Shown piece after piece: positions 1-10,090 of a DNA stretch of 64,000 nt (within the stretch, counting starts at the first letter, position 1; the number at the start of each line of letters is the position of its first letter). This stretch comes from Bactericera cockerelli (Eukaryota; Arthropoda; Insecta; Hemiptera; Triozidae). The notes beneath the pieces were generated by a model. The model was not told the DNA's origin and searched no databases. It saw only the letters and a list, made by a program, of their open reading frames with translations. The stretch is from positions 45,297,547-45,361,546 of the forward strand of contig CM044957.1 of NCBI GenBank assembly GCA_024516035.1, read 5' to 3'. A program made the position numbers and the translations under genes.

Positions 1-3000
1 ACGAAGATCATTGTCATAGAAATAGAAAGATCACAAATGATAAGCGTGCTAGGAGAAAACTCTGGCTTGCGTCAATACTCTGTCTCGTGTTCATGATATG
101 TGAGATAATAGGTGAGTACTGAGTAGCTATTTGTTTACACATTATTTATACAAAACTATCATTAATAAATTAAATAACCTATTTTTTTTTTGTTGAAATA
201 TACAAAAACAAAATATAGAACAAAATTAATTTACATGTTTACATTTTTTTAAATTGTTAAATACATGACAAGTAAAATGGTTCAAATATATATAACAATG
301 ACAGTTTACATAATTCGTAATATTTTTAACTGAACTTATGCTAGTTTCTTTTGGCTGTCGTCATACCACATTAAGGGTAATTCATTTGTAATTCAAGTAC
401 AATTGTTCGAAGTTAATGCCTTAGGCCTTCTCTGTCACTTAACTCTGGAAATATACCTTATGTTGAATTTTAGCTATTGGTATCTCTGGTTATGGAAATG
501 ACTGCTTCCGTGTGCATGATTTTTCTTATTTTCAATGACCTTAGTATTGAAAGAATTCTCCAGGCTTCCGTGAATAAGTGGATACAAATTCTGGTTTAGC
601 ACGCTGGATGGGACTTATTAGCTCTATGGGACTGTTGTAACCAATTTTTTATTTTTAAGAAGTATAAGTTTTATTTTTTTAAATATAAAAAAAAAACTTA
701 TCCCAGGGACTGTTCTTCCGGAAGGGAACCGAGGATCCAAGAAGCATTTCCTCTTTGAATGGCTAGACAATGTTTTGGTAAAGAAAATGATTGGAACGGG
801 TTATTCCAATCAATTTCTCTCCCAAATGGTCTAACTATTTCTTAGAGTCGACGCTTCAAGCACCCATGGTTTCCACAGCAACAGGTTTTTATTTAACCAA
901 TTATAGACTGGTAACCAATTTAATGGAGGACACGCACAGCCTGTGTTTTAGTTTCTAATAAATTCTATTTTCTCCCCCCTCAGGTGGTTACTTTTCCGGG
1001 AGTCTGGCGATCGCCACCGATGCGGCTCACTTGCTCACGGATTTCGCCTCGTTCATGATATCCTTGTTCGCCCTCTGGGTAGCCTCCCGCCCGCCCACCC
1101 AGCAGATGCCCTTCGGGTGGTACCGGGCGGAGGTGCTGGGCGCTCTCACGTCCGTGCTGCTCATCTGGGTGAGTCTTGTACTACAGCGCAAAATTACTTC
1201 TTTTCTTCTTCTTCTTTTACTCTGTCTTATCCCACTCAAGCAGGGTCGACGTTGTTCAACCTCATGGTTGAGGTTGATTGGTCTTGGCACATTTTTAACG
1301 ATTCTATTTGATTTAACGCCCTGGATTAGGACGGGGGTTTTACCCTCCATTCGCTGGGGATCGTACCAGCTACCCACATTAACCTCACCCAGCTGGGTAG
1401 GGCCGGAAATGCCAGCCTCACGTGTTTGGATGGAACAGAATTTTCTTCGAAAAGTCTGCCCCAGCCGGGAGTTGAACTCTGGACTACGGGCAGTAGTCAC
1501 AACCAATACGCCACGGAGGCTGTTACAACGAAAATTACTACATTGCTTGTATGAAAATCAACCCACAAACACATTTTGATATGTATCTTCAACTGCTTAG
1601 CTGAAAACCTAAAGTCCATAGAAATGTGGAATTTGGTGATTCTTCGTGGATTTCGGGGTATTTGGGTAAACGGTTGTGGATATAAAGATGTATGGGAATT
1701 GACCCTCTCAAACCATACATAAAACCCCCAAATCGGCGGGGCTGAATTTGGGATATTTAAAAAAATGAGAATCGACCCCCCTAACCTATTGATAAAACGC
1801 CATAATAATCAATCAAAATAATTTTAAAAGTCATATTTCTAAGTTTTATTTGCTTTAATTTTACTTTACAAAAATTTATCATTCTCGAGTTAAAAACGAA
1901 AATCGGAAAATGGAACATCTTTTCACCTCCTTTGCCCCCCTTGAATCTTTTACTCCCATCTTAGACGTCAAGTCTTCTAATATGTTTACTCTCTCACCTT
2001 CCTGAACAAATATCAAAAGAAATGGGCTGCGTCGCCTCTCACGCACTCTTACACCTTCATTAACGTCATTAAATATGATATCATCATAGATGGCGTCATC
2101 GTGAACGATGGTAGCCAGACACTGGAGGAATGACTCAGCACTTCTACCACTGTCTTTACAAGGAGGCTTATAATTGACAAGGGCCCCCAGAACCAAGCCA
2201 ATGCTGGTCTACTCCCTGTTTATAGTCCCCCAGCCAGACTGTTGGTCTACTCCCTGTTTATAGTCCCGCAGCCAGACTGCTGGTCTACTCCCTGTTTATA
2301 GTCCCGCAGCCAGACTGCTGGTCTACTCCCTGTTTATAGTCCCCCAGCCAGACTGTTGGTCTACTCGCTGTTCATTGTCCCCCAGCCAGACTGCTGGTCT
2401 ACTCCCTGTTTATAGTCCATGTGTGTCCACACAAATATGATAATTTAAATTAAATTATTCATGTTATTTCTTGGAAGGTAAAAAAAAAGCTTCGAATTTC
2501 CAGGTTGTGACCGGGATACTGCTATACATAGCTGTTGAGCGAGTGCTGACGAAGCAGTTTGAAATAGAACCCACCATCATGTTGTACACATCTGTATTCG
2601 GACTCGTGGTGAATGTCTTGTAAGTAAAAATTCACCACGTTAGATTTTTAAAATTAGCCTAAAAATGTCATATGGATCTCGTGGTGAATGCCTTGTAAGT
2701 GAAAATTCACCACGTTAGATTTTTAAAATTAGCCTAAAAATGTCATATGGAAATATAAAAAATGAAATACAATATACCTATGTACTAAACAGCATCCCAA
2801 CAAAAGAAGGCGAGGTTAATGCTCAAAGCATTTTCTACCATCTAATCCTCAGTCTTATTATTATGTGGTCATATACACAAATTAATGAGCAAAAATTCAT
2901 GCATTAGGTGGGATTCAACGAACGGATCCCTGCGCTACCTGGATTACCAGACTAGTGTCTTAATCACTTGACTACCAATGAAAATGATCTCAAAATCTCA

Positions 3001-6000
3001 AGGAAAAGTTAGGGAATTACACCAACAAATAAGTCGTCCTACGTATAATGCGGTACAAAACCCTATAAATGTATTATCTATGTCTGCTCCTGGATCACGG
3101 TACCCTGAATGGAAAATTCAAAATTTTAATTCCACGCAAGATGGTACTTGAAATATTTCAATCCACTAGGGGAATTTTCTATGGACACGAAGTGTTTTTT
3201 GGGGAGATATCAGTTATTTTTGATACGCAATATTGGGTATCAAAAATTGGGTCTGGGGGCCCTTGTCAATTATTAGCCGCCTCCTTGTAAAGACAGTGGT
3301 AGAAGTGCTGAGTCATTCCTCCACTGTCTGGCTACCATCGTTCACGATGACGCCATGATGATGAATATTGACAAAAAATATTTATTTTTTCAGGATGGGT
3401 TGTACGCTACATCAGCACTCTCACTCTCATGGGGGCGGGTCGGTGGAGGAGAATAATGTGAATGTGCGAGCCGCCTTCATCCACGTGCTGGGAGACTTCC
3501 TGCAGTCCTTCGGTGTATTTGTGGCGGCTGTGGTCATCTACTTCAAGGTACTCACCGACATTTCATAATAACTTTATCAAAATTGAAAAAGTACGATGAA
3601 TATGAGTTAGACTTAAAAAAACTATTTTAAGAAATGAAACTACCCCACAAAACAAGAGGACTGCATCCCCTTAGTGTGGGGTAGTCGCATTAAATATATG
3701 TTACCTATTATGTACAATTATTATTGCAAATAAATTACAAATTTTAAAATTCCTATCAAAATTAAGAAATATTTTTAAAATTGTCAGTTTTAAGTGCATA
3801 ATTTCAACAAACTACACATACACCATACACTACACACTGGACATGGAAGGAGCCCAGAACAATGGTTCTGGGCGTCCAAAGGGTTCACCCATGTCAATCC
3901 TTCCACCACCATGACATCACACATGGACACAGAAAGCAAGTACTCACCATTTCTTATTCTCAATACTGATTTATTCTGAGTCATACAGTGGCATTCCCCA
4001 GCTAACCAATGTATTTCTTATCATTGTAAAAAAAAATTTCATTTAAGTTTTTGTAATCTCTCATCTTTTCATCGAGCAATACAGTGAGAAGCAACAGTGC
4101 AATTGAAATTTTTGATCACAACTGACGATTACGTAGAAAAACAATGAAACACTGTAGATACTGCTGGATAAAATCTGATAAAGATAGGTACCAGTCTGTA
4201 AATGTGTATATGTAAAGTTAAATGTGAAATAAAGAAATTTAAAAATAAAAAGATCGGTTTAAGGATATCAACGAGGAGGTCATATTTCGTCTCTCTCACA
4301 CTGGGGTTTAGTAAGGTACGTGATGAAGCCAACACCGCCTTTCTTTGTAGCTTTTCAACACCATATTCTGACTTTAATACACAAAATATAAAACACATCT
4401 TATGTATGTCGCATTTTTCTACTTGTTTCATGCAGTGGCGTGTGACATGTGTATATGCACTCCGCTAGTATTACATAAAATGGTTTTATTTATGCAGTAA
4501 ACGTCCAAATAAGGCTTGAGAATCTGATATTCAGTGAAAGTTATAAACATGATATAAATCTAGTGTCCCTCCCTAGCTCCCTACAATGTGATACAGTGGC
4601 GTATGAAATGTGTATGAACTCCGCTAGTATTACATAAAATGGTTTTATTTATGCAGTTAACGTCCAAATAAGGCTTGAGAATCTGATATTCTCAAGCGAA
4701 AGTTATAAACATGAAATAAATCTAGTGTCCCTAGCTCCCTACAATGTTCAAGTGCACTGATAGTCAAGTGCTTAACGCGCTAGTCTGGTAATCCAGGTAG
4801 CGTAGGGATCCGTTGGTTCGAATCCCACCCAGTGCATGATGAATTTTTCCTCATTCATTTGAGTTTGTGACCACATAATAATAAGACTCTGAGGTTTAGG
4901 TGGTAGAAAATGCTTTGAGCATTAGCCTCGCCTGGTGGTTACCTTCCACTACATACATTCGTAATCGTTCTATCCTAAGGGACAGGTCGATGCACAAAGC
5001 CTCTCCACCAAACTCTATTATTATATTTTTGATTATTTTCAATATCCCCTCAATCTCCCTGTTTCTTCTCAACATCCGATTTAATGACGTCATTATAACG
5101 GTATCTTGGGCGTCTCTTTGGTTTTTTTCCTTCCTTCTACTAAAGAGTGTTATTATTATTCAATTGTTCATGTCTACCTTGTTTCTTTGTCCACCGTAAA
5201 TTCACCCCCAGTATTATTCCTTCTATTTCAGCCTGAGTGGGTTCTGGTCGACCCCATCTGTACATTCCTCTTTGCCATTCTGGTTCTGGGAACAACTTTC
5301 ACAATTCTGAGAGATATCATGATTGTGCTTATGGAAGGTGAGTGTATATGTAGTTGTCAATTCTTATAATTATGCTTTAGACAGTCGATTAGCACAAATC
5401 ACAAGTCGCTTTCAATTACATGTTCATATTACGACGGGGAAACCACCTCAAACCTCACCCAACCTGAGTGGGGCCGGAAATAGCCAGCACCACGAGTGTT
5501 CAGCATTTGAGTGGGTACCCATTCAAGTCCTGACTTCGCTGGACATTGTTTAACTTCTGTGACAGAACGAGAACTGGTGTATTCGACGTGTATTTTTACT
5601 GCAAAAAATTTGGCAATCTATTTTTTTTTTGACAAATGGTGTGGACATACGAGTATGATATGATTGAGGTTTGTCAGTAGATATGAAAGATAAAACATCC
5701 TGAGGTTATGTTTATCTTAAACGTTTAAACCCTTTAGTTAGGACACATATTATGTATATATTTATTTATTTTCTCTTTATTTTTTTCCGTCTATTATATT
5801 GTATTTTAATTTGTAATTATTTGTGTTGTATATAATATGTCCTATTAATAAAGTGTAAATAAATAAATTTACTTTTTTGGTTGATCCAAATATTCTACGA
5901 TTGGTTCATTCCTTGTCTCCGCTGTGTCCCGCAGGTATCCCCCGCGGGGTCGAATTCACCGACGTGCTCAACACATTTCTCGCCATCGAAGGCGTGCTCA

Positions 6001-6215
6001 AGGTTCACAACCTGCGCGTGTGGGCGCTCAGTCTGGACAAGGCGGCGCTGTCGGCGCACCTGGCCGTCAGGCCCGGCACGGACACGGGCGACGTGCTGCG
6101 CCGCGCCTCGCGCCTCATCCACACCCGGTTCCAGTTCTTCGAGATGACGCTCCAGATCGAGGAGTTCGCGCCGACCATGGAGGCGTGCGACCAGTGCCAG
6201 AGCCCCGCCCTCTGA
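1..6215 (+). CDS. ZnT: ZnT2/3/8-like vesicular zinc transporter (SLC30 family), 5' partial
   Basis: Exons by GT-AG splice sites with matching phase: 1-111 (5' end outside window), 984-1168, 2504-2619, 3394-3547, 5232-5337, 5935-6215; 316 residues are visible, ending in TGA. The product is a cation diffusion facilitator that moves Zn2+ from cytosol into vesicles in exchange for protons, normally as a dimer. Visible signs are an N-terminal HCH motif (DHCHRN), the two membrane zinc-site HxxxD motifs (HLLTD in TM2, HVLGD in TM5), a histidine-rich TM4-5 loop ([11 protein letters not shown]) and a cytosolic C-terminal domain from about GIPRGVEF onward ending in CDQCQSP, the CxxC tail seen in ZnT2/3/8. 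TM1 starts near [12 protein letters not shown]. Only the extreme N-terminus is missing. The last exon is much more GC-rich than its surroundings. Which of ZnT2, 3, 4 or 8 it is closest to cannot be settled here. Confidence 0.93.
225..385 (-). repeat. Dispersed repeat K (copy 1, minus)
   Basis: Reverse complement matches the copies at 12607-12765 and 12790-12966: an end with a TGTGG..CCTTAGTG-type hairpin, then GCCAAAAGAAACTAGCATAA, then a tail with AACTGTCATTGTTATATATA. It lies in ZnT intron 1. Class is unknown; no ORF. Confidence 0.6.
1205..1522 (-). repeat. tRNA-headed SINE family D (minus copy)
   Basis: Read on the minus strand it starts with a tRNA-like head (GCCTCCGTGGCGTA, box B-like GTTCAACTCCCGG) and ends in a CTTCTTCTTCTTTTAC tail (GTAAAAGAAGAAGAAG on its own strand). 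It matches 56447-56809 over its length. It sits just inside ZnT intron 2, 36 bp after the exon 2 donor. Its long open frame is not a gene. Confidence 0.8.
2070..2430 (-). repeat. Hairpin-rich repeat with 38-bp tandem array
   Basis: The first part (about 2080-2210) has two self-complementary blocks: CATCGTGAACGATG and a near-palindrome from GACA.TGGAGGAATGACTC to its complement ending CACTGTC. After it a 38-bp unit (GGTCTACTCCCTGTTTATAG plus TCCC.CAGCCAGACTG.T) is repeated about 5.7 times to about 2420. Related copies: 3262-3360, 19310-19620, 38555-38625, 41855-42010, 57970-58175. Confidence 0.8.
2603..2752 (+). repeat. 75-bp tandem duplication spanning ZnT exon 3 donor
   Basis: Copy 1 (2603-2677) holds the last 17 bases of exon 3, the donor GTAAGT and 58 bases of intron. 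Copy 2 (2678-2752) repeats all of this with two or three changes and a second intact GTAAGT at 2695-2700. Period 75 is a multiple of three, but reading through copy 1 meets TAA at once. Confidence 0.92.
2800..2980 (-). repeat. tRNA-headed SINE family A (minus copy)
   Basis: Matches the family A body (AGGTGGTAGAAAATGCTTTG, GTGACCACATAATAATAAGA) and tRNA-like head with a box B resembling GGTTCGAATCC, here decayed to GATTCAACGAACGG. In ZnT intron 3. Confidence 0.75.
3255..3362 (+). repeat. Hairpin-rich repeat (partial, plus)
   Basis: Contains GACAGTGGTAGAAGTGCTGA and its near-complement ending CCACTGTC, then CATCGTTCACGATG, the same order as at 41855-42010. It ends 31 bases before ZnT exon 4. 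Confidence 0.75.
3649..3685. repeat. 11-bp inverted repeat
   Basis: ACTACCCCACA at 3649-3659 and its exact complement TGTGGGGTAGT at 3675-3685 with a 15-base loop; in ZnT intron 4. The right half resembles the hairpin at one end of repeat K. Confidence 0.7.
4433..4747 (+). repeat. 161-bp tandem duplication
   Basis: CAGTGGCGTGTGACATGTGT at 4433 and CAGTGGCGTATGAAATGTGT at about 4594 start two copies that stay alike through AGTGTCCCTAGCTCCCTACA. Small indels separate them. In ZnT intron 4; no coding content. Confidence 0.85.
4750..4960 (+). repeat. tRNA-headed SINE family A (plus copy)
   Basis: Near-full element: tRNA-like head GTGCACTGATAGTCAAGTGC, box B GGTTCGAATCCC, body GTGACCACATAATAATAAGA, tail GGTTACCTTCCACT. 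It lies about 270 bp upstream of ZnT exon 5. Confidence 0.85.
5435..5525 (-). repeat. SINE D fragment
   Basis: AACCTCACCCAACCTGAGTG and GGGCCGGAAATAGCCAGCA match the middle of family D in reverse. Head and tail are absent. Confidence 0.5.
5735..5868 (+). repeat. Repeat family I tail
   Basis: AACCCTTTAGTTAGGACACA then a T-rich stretch and CCTATTAATAAAGTGTAAAT. Same layout as 11146-11335, 11756-11940, 23386-23550 and 58787-58965, which begin with GGTTGGGTGGAAGAGATTGC. In ZnT intron 5. Confidence 0.6.
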
Positions 6216-6225
6216 CACACAGAGG

Positions 6226-6462
6226 TGTCCAGGCGCGCCCGCGCGAGAGAGACACAAGACGAGACACTGCTGCTGGGTCCAAGAAGATGCAGGGCGAAAT
6301 TAGGAGGTCCAGGCGTGCCCACCCGAGAGACACAAGACGAGACACTGCTGGTCCAAGAAGATCTAGGGCGAAATTAGGAGGTCCAGGCGTGCCCACCCCC
6401 ACCAGAGAGACACAAGACGAGACACTGCTGGGTCCAAGAAGATGCAGGGCGAAATTAGTAGA
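6226..6462 (+). repeat. ~80-bp tandem repeat (three units) in ZnT 3' flank
   Basis: Starts 10 bases after the ZnT stop codon. Each unit runs GTCCAGGCG.GCCC...GAGACACAAGACGAGACACT, GTCCAAGAAGAT, then AGGGCGAAATTAG. Units begin near 6226, 6308 and 6380. The last base block resembles the terminal motif of the MITEs at 6697-7151. Confidence 0.85.
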
Positions 6463-6478
6463 CTAATTCGGGAGCACC

Positions 6479-6668
6479 TCCTCCGTGGCTCAGTGGTTAA
6501 GAGCGTTGGTTACTGACACGGAGGTTGCCGGTTCAAATCCCGGCCGGAGCGGAAATTTCTGACCGAAATTTTCCGTTTCCGGAATGGCATGGATGTAAAG
6601 GTAAAGTGTCCTGAAGTAATGCGGAAGCGGTTCCGGGGCACAACTACCTTTAAAAAAAAAAAAAAAAT
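6479..6668 (+). repeat. tRNA-headed SINE family H
   Basis: tRNA-like head TCCTCCGTGGCTCAGTGGTT with box B GGTTCAAATCCC, a body GAAATTTTCCGTTTCCGGAA, ending in a run of 16 A. Only one copy in the window. The poor acceptor-stem pairing and A tail argue for a SINE rather than a tRNA gene. Confidence 0.75.
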
Positions 6669-6696
6669 CGGGATCACAAGTTCGGACTTAAGCATT

Positions 6697-6830
6697 TAGG
6701 GCGGAATTAATAGACAACATCAATAACTTAAGTCGTTGGTAAGTGTCGGTTTTCCCTATCTTACACAGTACGCAATCCGTGACTTAGCGCCACAGAGGTA
6801 TTACAATAACGTCTATTAATTCCGCCCTTA
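6697..6830. mobile_element. 134-bp MITE, ~19-bp TIRs
   Basis: Left end TAGGGCGGAATTAATAGAC, right end complement GTCTATTAATTCCGCCCTTA. No ORF. The interior is nearly identical to the element at 6922-7056. Flanking TTA/TA suggests a TA-type target. Confidence 0.85.
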
Positions 6831-6862
6831 GTTTATCCATTGAAAACAAAACGCAAAATCTA

Positions 6863-7151
6863 GGGCGAAATAGACAAAAATCGAGATCTTAAATCATGAC
6901 TTAGCATTGATTTTCCCCATATAAGGGCGGAATTAATAGACAACATCAATAACTTAAGTCGTTGGTAAGTGTCGGTTTTCCCTATCTTACACAGTACGCA
7001 ATCCGTGACTTAGCGCCACAGAGGTATTAAAAAAACGTATATTAATTCCACCCTTAGATCACAAGTTTGAGTCAGAACTTACATTTCCCCATTTAAAACA
7101 ATACGCAAAATCTAGACCTAAGCCCACCGAATGTCTATTAATTTCGCCCTC
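6863..7151. mobile_element. Older MITE interrupted by a nested MITE (6922-7056)
   Basis: The outer ends AGGGCGAAATAGACAAAAAT and ATGTCTATTAATTTCGCCCT are related inverted repeats. Inside lies a second element at 6922-7056 (TAAGGGCGGAATTAATAGAC to ATTCCACCCTTA) sharing the interior of 6697-6830. Confidence 0.7.
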
Positions 7152-8398
7152 AGACTCTATTAACTTCCGTATTAATGAAAAAGATGTTGGCTCTTGAGGA
7201 GGCATCATGCGTATTTTTAGGCATGAATTCAAATGATTTTTACTGGATAAGACTTAACTAATACTTATGAATGAGCCAATATTTTTTTCGTAAATATTGG
7301 TGTTAAATATTCTCAATTTCAGAATTTTTCAATCCTTATTTGTTGTGAATTTCTATAATTTTCTGTATATTACTTACTTTATCCCACGCAAAAAAAGAAT
7401 TAATGTAATGGGCTGAAATTTGCAATGACCAGTTTTCAGTGACACAACACGTTTTATGGTCCCCCAAAGATTTTTTTTTTTTTTAAATTTCAGCCATTGG
7501 AATTGGTCCGTGTTATTTGTGTGAATGTATGGATGTGTCTGTTTCTGCGTTTGAGAGAGTAACCAAGATGGTTAAAAAATATAATCTTGAACTAGGATTT
7601 AACCACAAACAAAAATCCCATTTTCGGCATTGTTTCTTTCTGTCTCTCAATGCCATTGTTTTCGATCCAAAGGAAAGATTTTTTTCACTAGTTGGAAAAC
7701 TAAACTAATGTGATAGTGTGTTTAGATTTAGGAAATGGAGATTTTCTTGCCTCCACCGATGGCCAGTGTTTTATACTAAAATTTAGATTAAGATTCCTCA
7801 TATACCTCATCCATTATTATATTTTAATATATTATGTTTTACATTTTCTATGCCGAATTATTGAATGTCTTTAGAGATTTTTTTAAAAAATAAATTATAT
7901 TTAAATTAAAAATATATATTTTACAATGTTCATGGAATATGTATAGGGTATCCAAATACACGTTCTTTTCGTGCTGTCTGAGGTGATGGCATAATTTTCA
8001 TCTGCAAATTGTTCATTATTATTTCAAGTAATCTCTTTGGTGATGACACGAATATGTATTTAGCCTCATTTATTTGAGTAAGTGATGGTTGACCACATAA
8101 TAAGACTGGGTTAGTTGAAAATGCTTCAATGATTGACCGCTTCGTCTATTCACTAGTAATACAGTGTGAATCCGTTAAGTGGCGACAAAAAATATGGTGA
8201 ATTTCACACATCAAGGCGCGTCGAAAAGCCAAGAACCATTTTTTCACATTTATTTGACGGTCCTGGAAGCTAGAACAAGCACCTGAAAAATTACAGTACA
8301 CATAGTGTAATTGTTTTTGACATTTTCATGTCTTTGCTCTGGCACATAACCAAAATTATGTGACGAAATTATGTAACGATATTATGTAACGAAATATT
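7152..8398. other. AT-rich intergenic DNA, nothing recognised
   Basis: Between the 3' ends of ZnT and CAND1. No exon, no clear repeat family; only short A/T runs. The 63-codon open stretch near 7517 has no recognisable protein features. Confidence 0.5.
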
Positions 8399-8514
8399 GA
8401 ATTGTAAAGGGAGAGAAGAGGGAAAGTGTGTGTCATGCGCACAATGGCTAAGTATTGAATTGTAGAGGGAGAGAAGAGAGAAGGTATGTGTCATGCGCAC
8501 AATACGAAATTTGG
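8399..8514 (+). repeat. 58-bp tandem duplication
   Basis: ATTGTAAAGGGAGAGAAGAG at 8401 and ATTGTAGAGGGAGAGAAGAG at 8459; both copies end in GTGTCATGCGCACAAT. Confidence 0.8.
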
Positions 8515-8634
8515 TCAGTTAGGTTTTGGACCTTGAATAGTAAAGATGAAAATGTCCCAATGGTTGCAGACTCGTATGCAAGCGTTTTTTTAAACAAAAA
8601 TTTAACATCGCTTTCAACTGCATGGTCATATCAG

Positions 8635-8725
8635 TAGTCACCGTGGCAGAGTGAGTTAGCGCGCTAGGCATTGTACGCATGGTGACCTGGGTTCGATTCC
8701 CAGCGGGCAGGAATTTTTTGTATTT
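8635..8725 (+). repeat. tRNA-headed SINE family B (head only)
   Basis: GTCACCGTGGCAGAGTGAGT, then GACCTGGGTTCGATTCCCAG, the tRNA-like head of family B (full copies at 20149-20410 and 59223-59505). The downstream body is not recognisable. Confidence 0.75.
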
Positions 8726-9930
8726 ATCTTTTCATATTTTTTGCACATAGGTGAGAAACATTGAAATACACATCCTCCTGCTAGGACAACTCCATACAGT
8801 TGAAGCAGACGTCACAAGAGGAAAATAAAACGCATTACCGTACGCTAGCAATGGGCCAAAAATGTTGACGGAATACTGATTGCAAAAATACTGTGGCGTG
8901 AGACTTTACTGCAGATGTTAAAAAGATTCTGTATTTTTTTTACAGTTGAAAATAAACATTTACCTCTATCATATTTTGGGGGTAGATGACCAACTCTAAC
9001 TTTCTTAAAAAGGTTCAACTTTTAAATCAATAAAATATCTAACAGAGATAAGTTGGATAAAAATATGTTCTACCGCTATTTAGGTAAAAAGCAGTCATTT
9101 TTTCAAAAAAATAATAAAAATAAAACAAAGGAAATTTAACTTTAATATTTTTTATTAAATTGAATAATTTTTGGCTGGTTAATCCTAACTTACTAATATT
9201 AGGGACCCTGGTACCCTACATAAGTAGAGAATCACTGAAAAAAGCAAAACAGAAAAGTCCAATGTCGTCGAGACTACACAATACATGACTTTATTTTCGG
9301 CCTCTGTACATGCTTTTTAAGATTATTTTTTTTTAAATTAAATTATTTCTTTTTATTTGTGGATTAAATAATACAATAATGATATAAAAAAAACACTGAA
9401 ATAATTTTAATCCTTCGGTTATATCACAATACTCAATTATTATACTTTCATTAAAAAATAATATCGAAAAAAAGATGATGCAATTCATTAAAATATAATC
9501 CTAAAATGTTACACATTTTTAAATGATGTCATTTTAACTGAAATGCACATTCGTAAAAGTTTTAATGCACCGTTACTAACTGTACGAGTATCGCCAGCTT
9601 TCAAAGGTTAAGTTGTACAGAATACTGTTTTGACTATCATGTAACAATTCACTGAAATGTTACAGTTCTAACAACTTGTTACTAAATGTATACGGTTATG
9701 ACGGGCTTAAAAAGGGGTCATACTAATAGTTCTGACTGAAACCTACCTGTGAACTACAAATTTCACAGATAACTGGTAGTTGTTGTTATTATTATTGTAA
9801 AAATATGGCTGGCTATAAGAAGGTGTTCAGTATGTATAAACAGAGAAGTGAGAATTGAGCTTCGACTCTTACTTATTAAAACCCAGTGATATTTGTGAAA
9901 ACTCTGTTGTAAATTATACATCGATAAAAC

Positions 9931-9934
<4 letters not shown>

Positions 9935-9969
<35 letters not shown>
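9935..9969 (+). repeat. Poly-A tract (35 A)
   Basis: Uninterrupted A run between CAND1's 3' end and the ZnT side. No clear retrotransposon body precedes it. Confidence 0.95.
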
Positions 9970-9970
<1 letters not shown>

Positions 9971-10090
9971 AGTGATATAAATAGATATTTAGTTCAATGC
10001 TTTCAAAACTAAAGTGGGTGTGGCCGGATGAAATAAAAGTTGATCGGAATAAGAAATTATAAAAAAAAGAAGAGAAGGAAAGACAAGTAT

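Noticed and set aside
1027..1579. Open frames of 159 and 182 codons around 1030-1580
   Set aside because: One runs through ZnT exon 2 into intron 2 and a SINE D; the other is its antisense. Only 984-1168 is coding.
5895..6466. Open frames of 88-180 codons overlapping ZnT exon 6 in other frames
   Set aside because: Shadows of the GC-rich last exon and the tandem repeat after it.
6479..6555. A tRNA gene
   Set aside because: Boxes A and B are present, but the acceptor stem does not pair well and the head is followed by a SINE body and A run. The same reasoning applies to heads at 24373, 26905, 54411 and 63602.
7517..7708. 63-codon ORF
   Set aside because: No family resemblance, splice context or conservation signal; consistent with chance.
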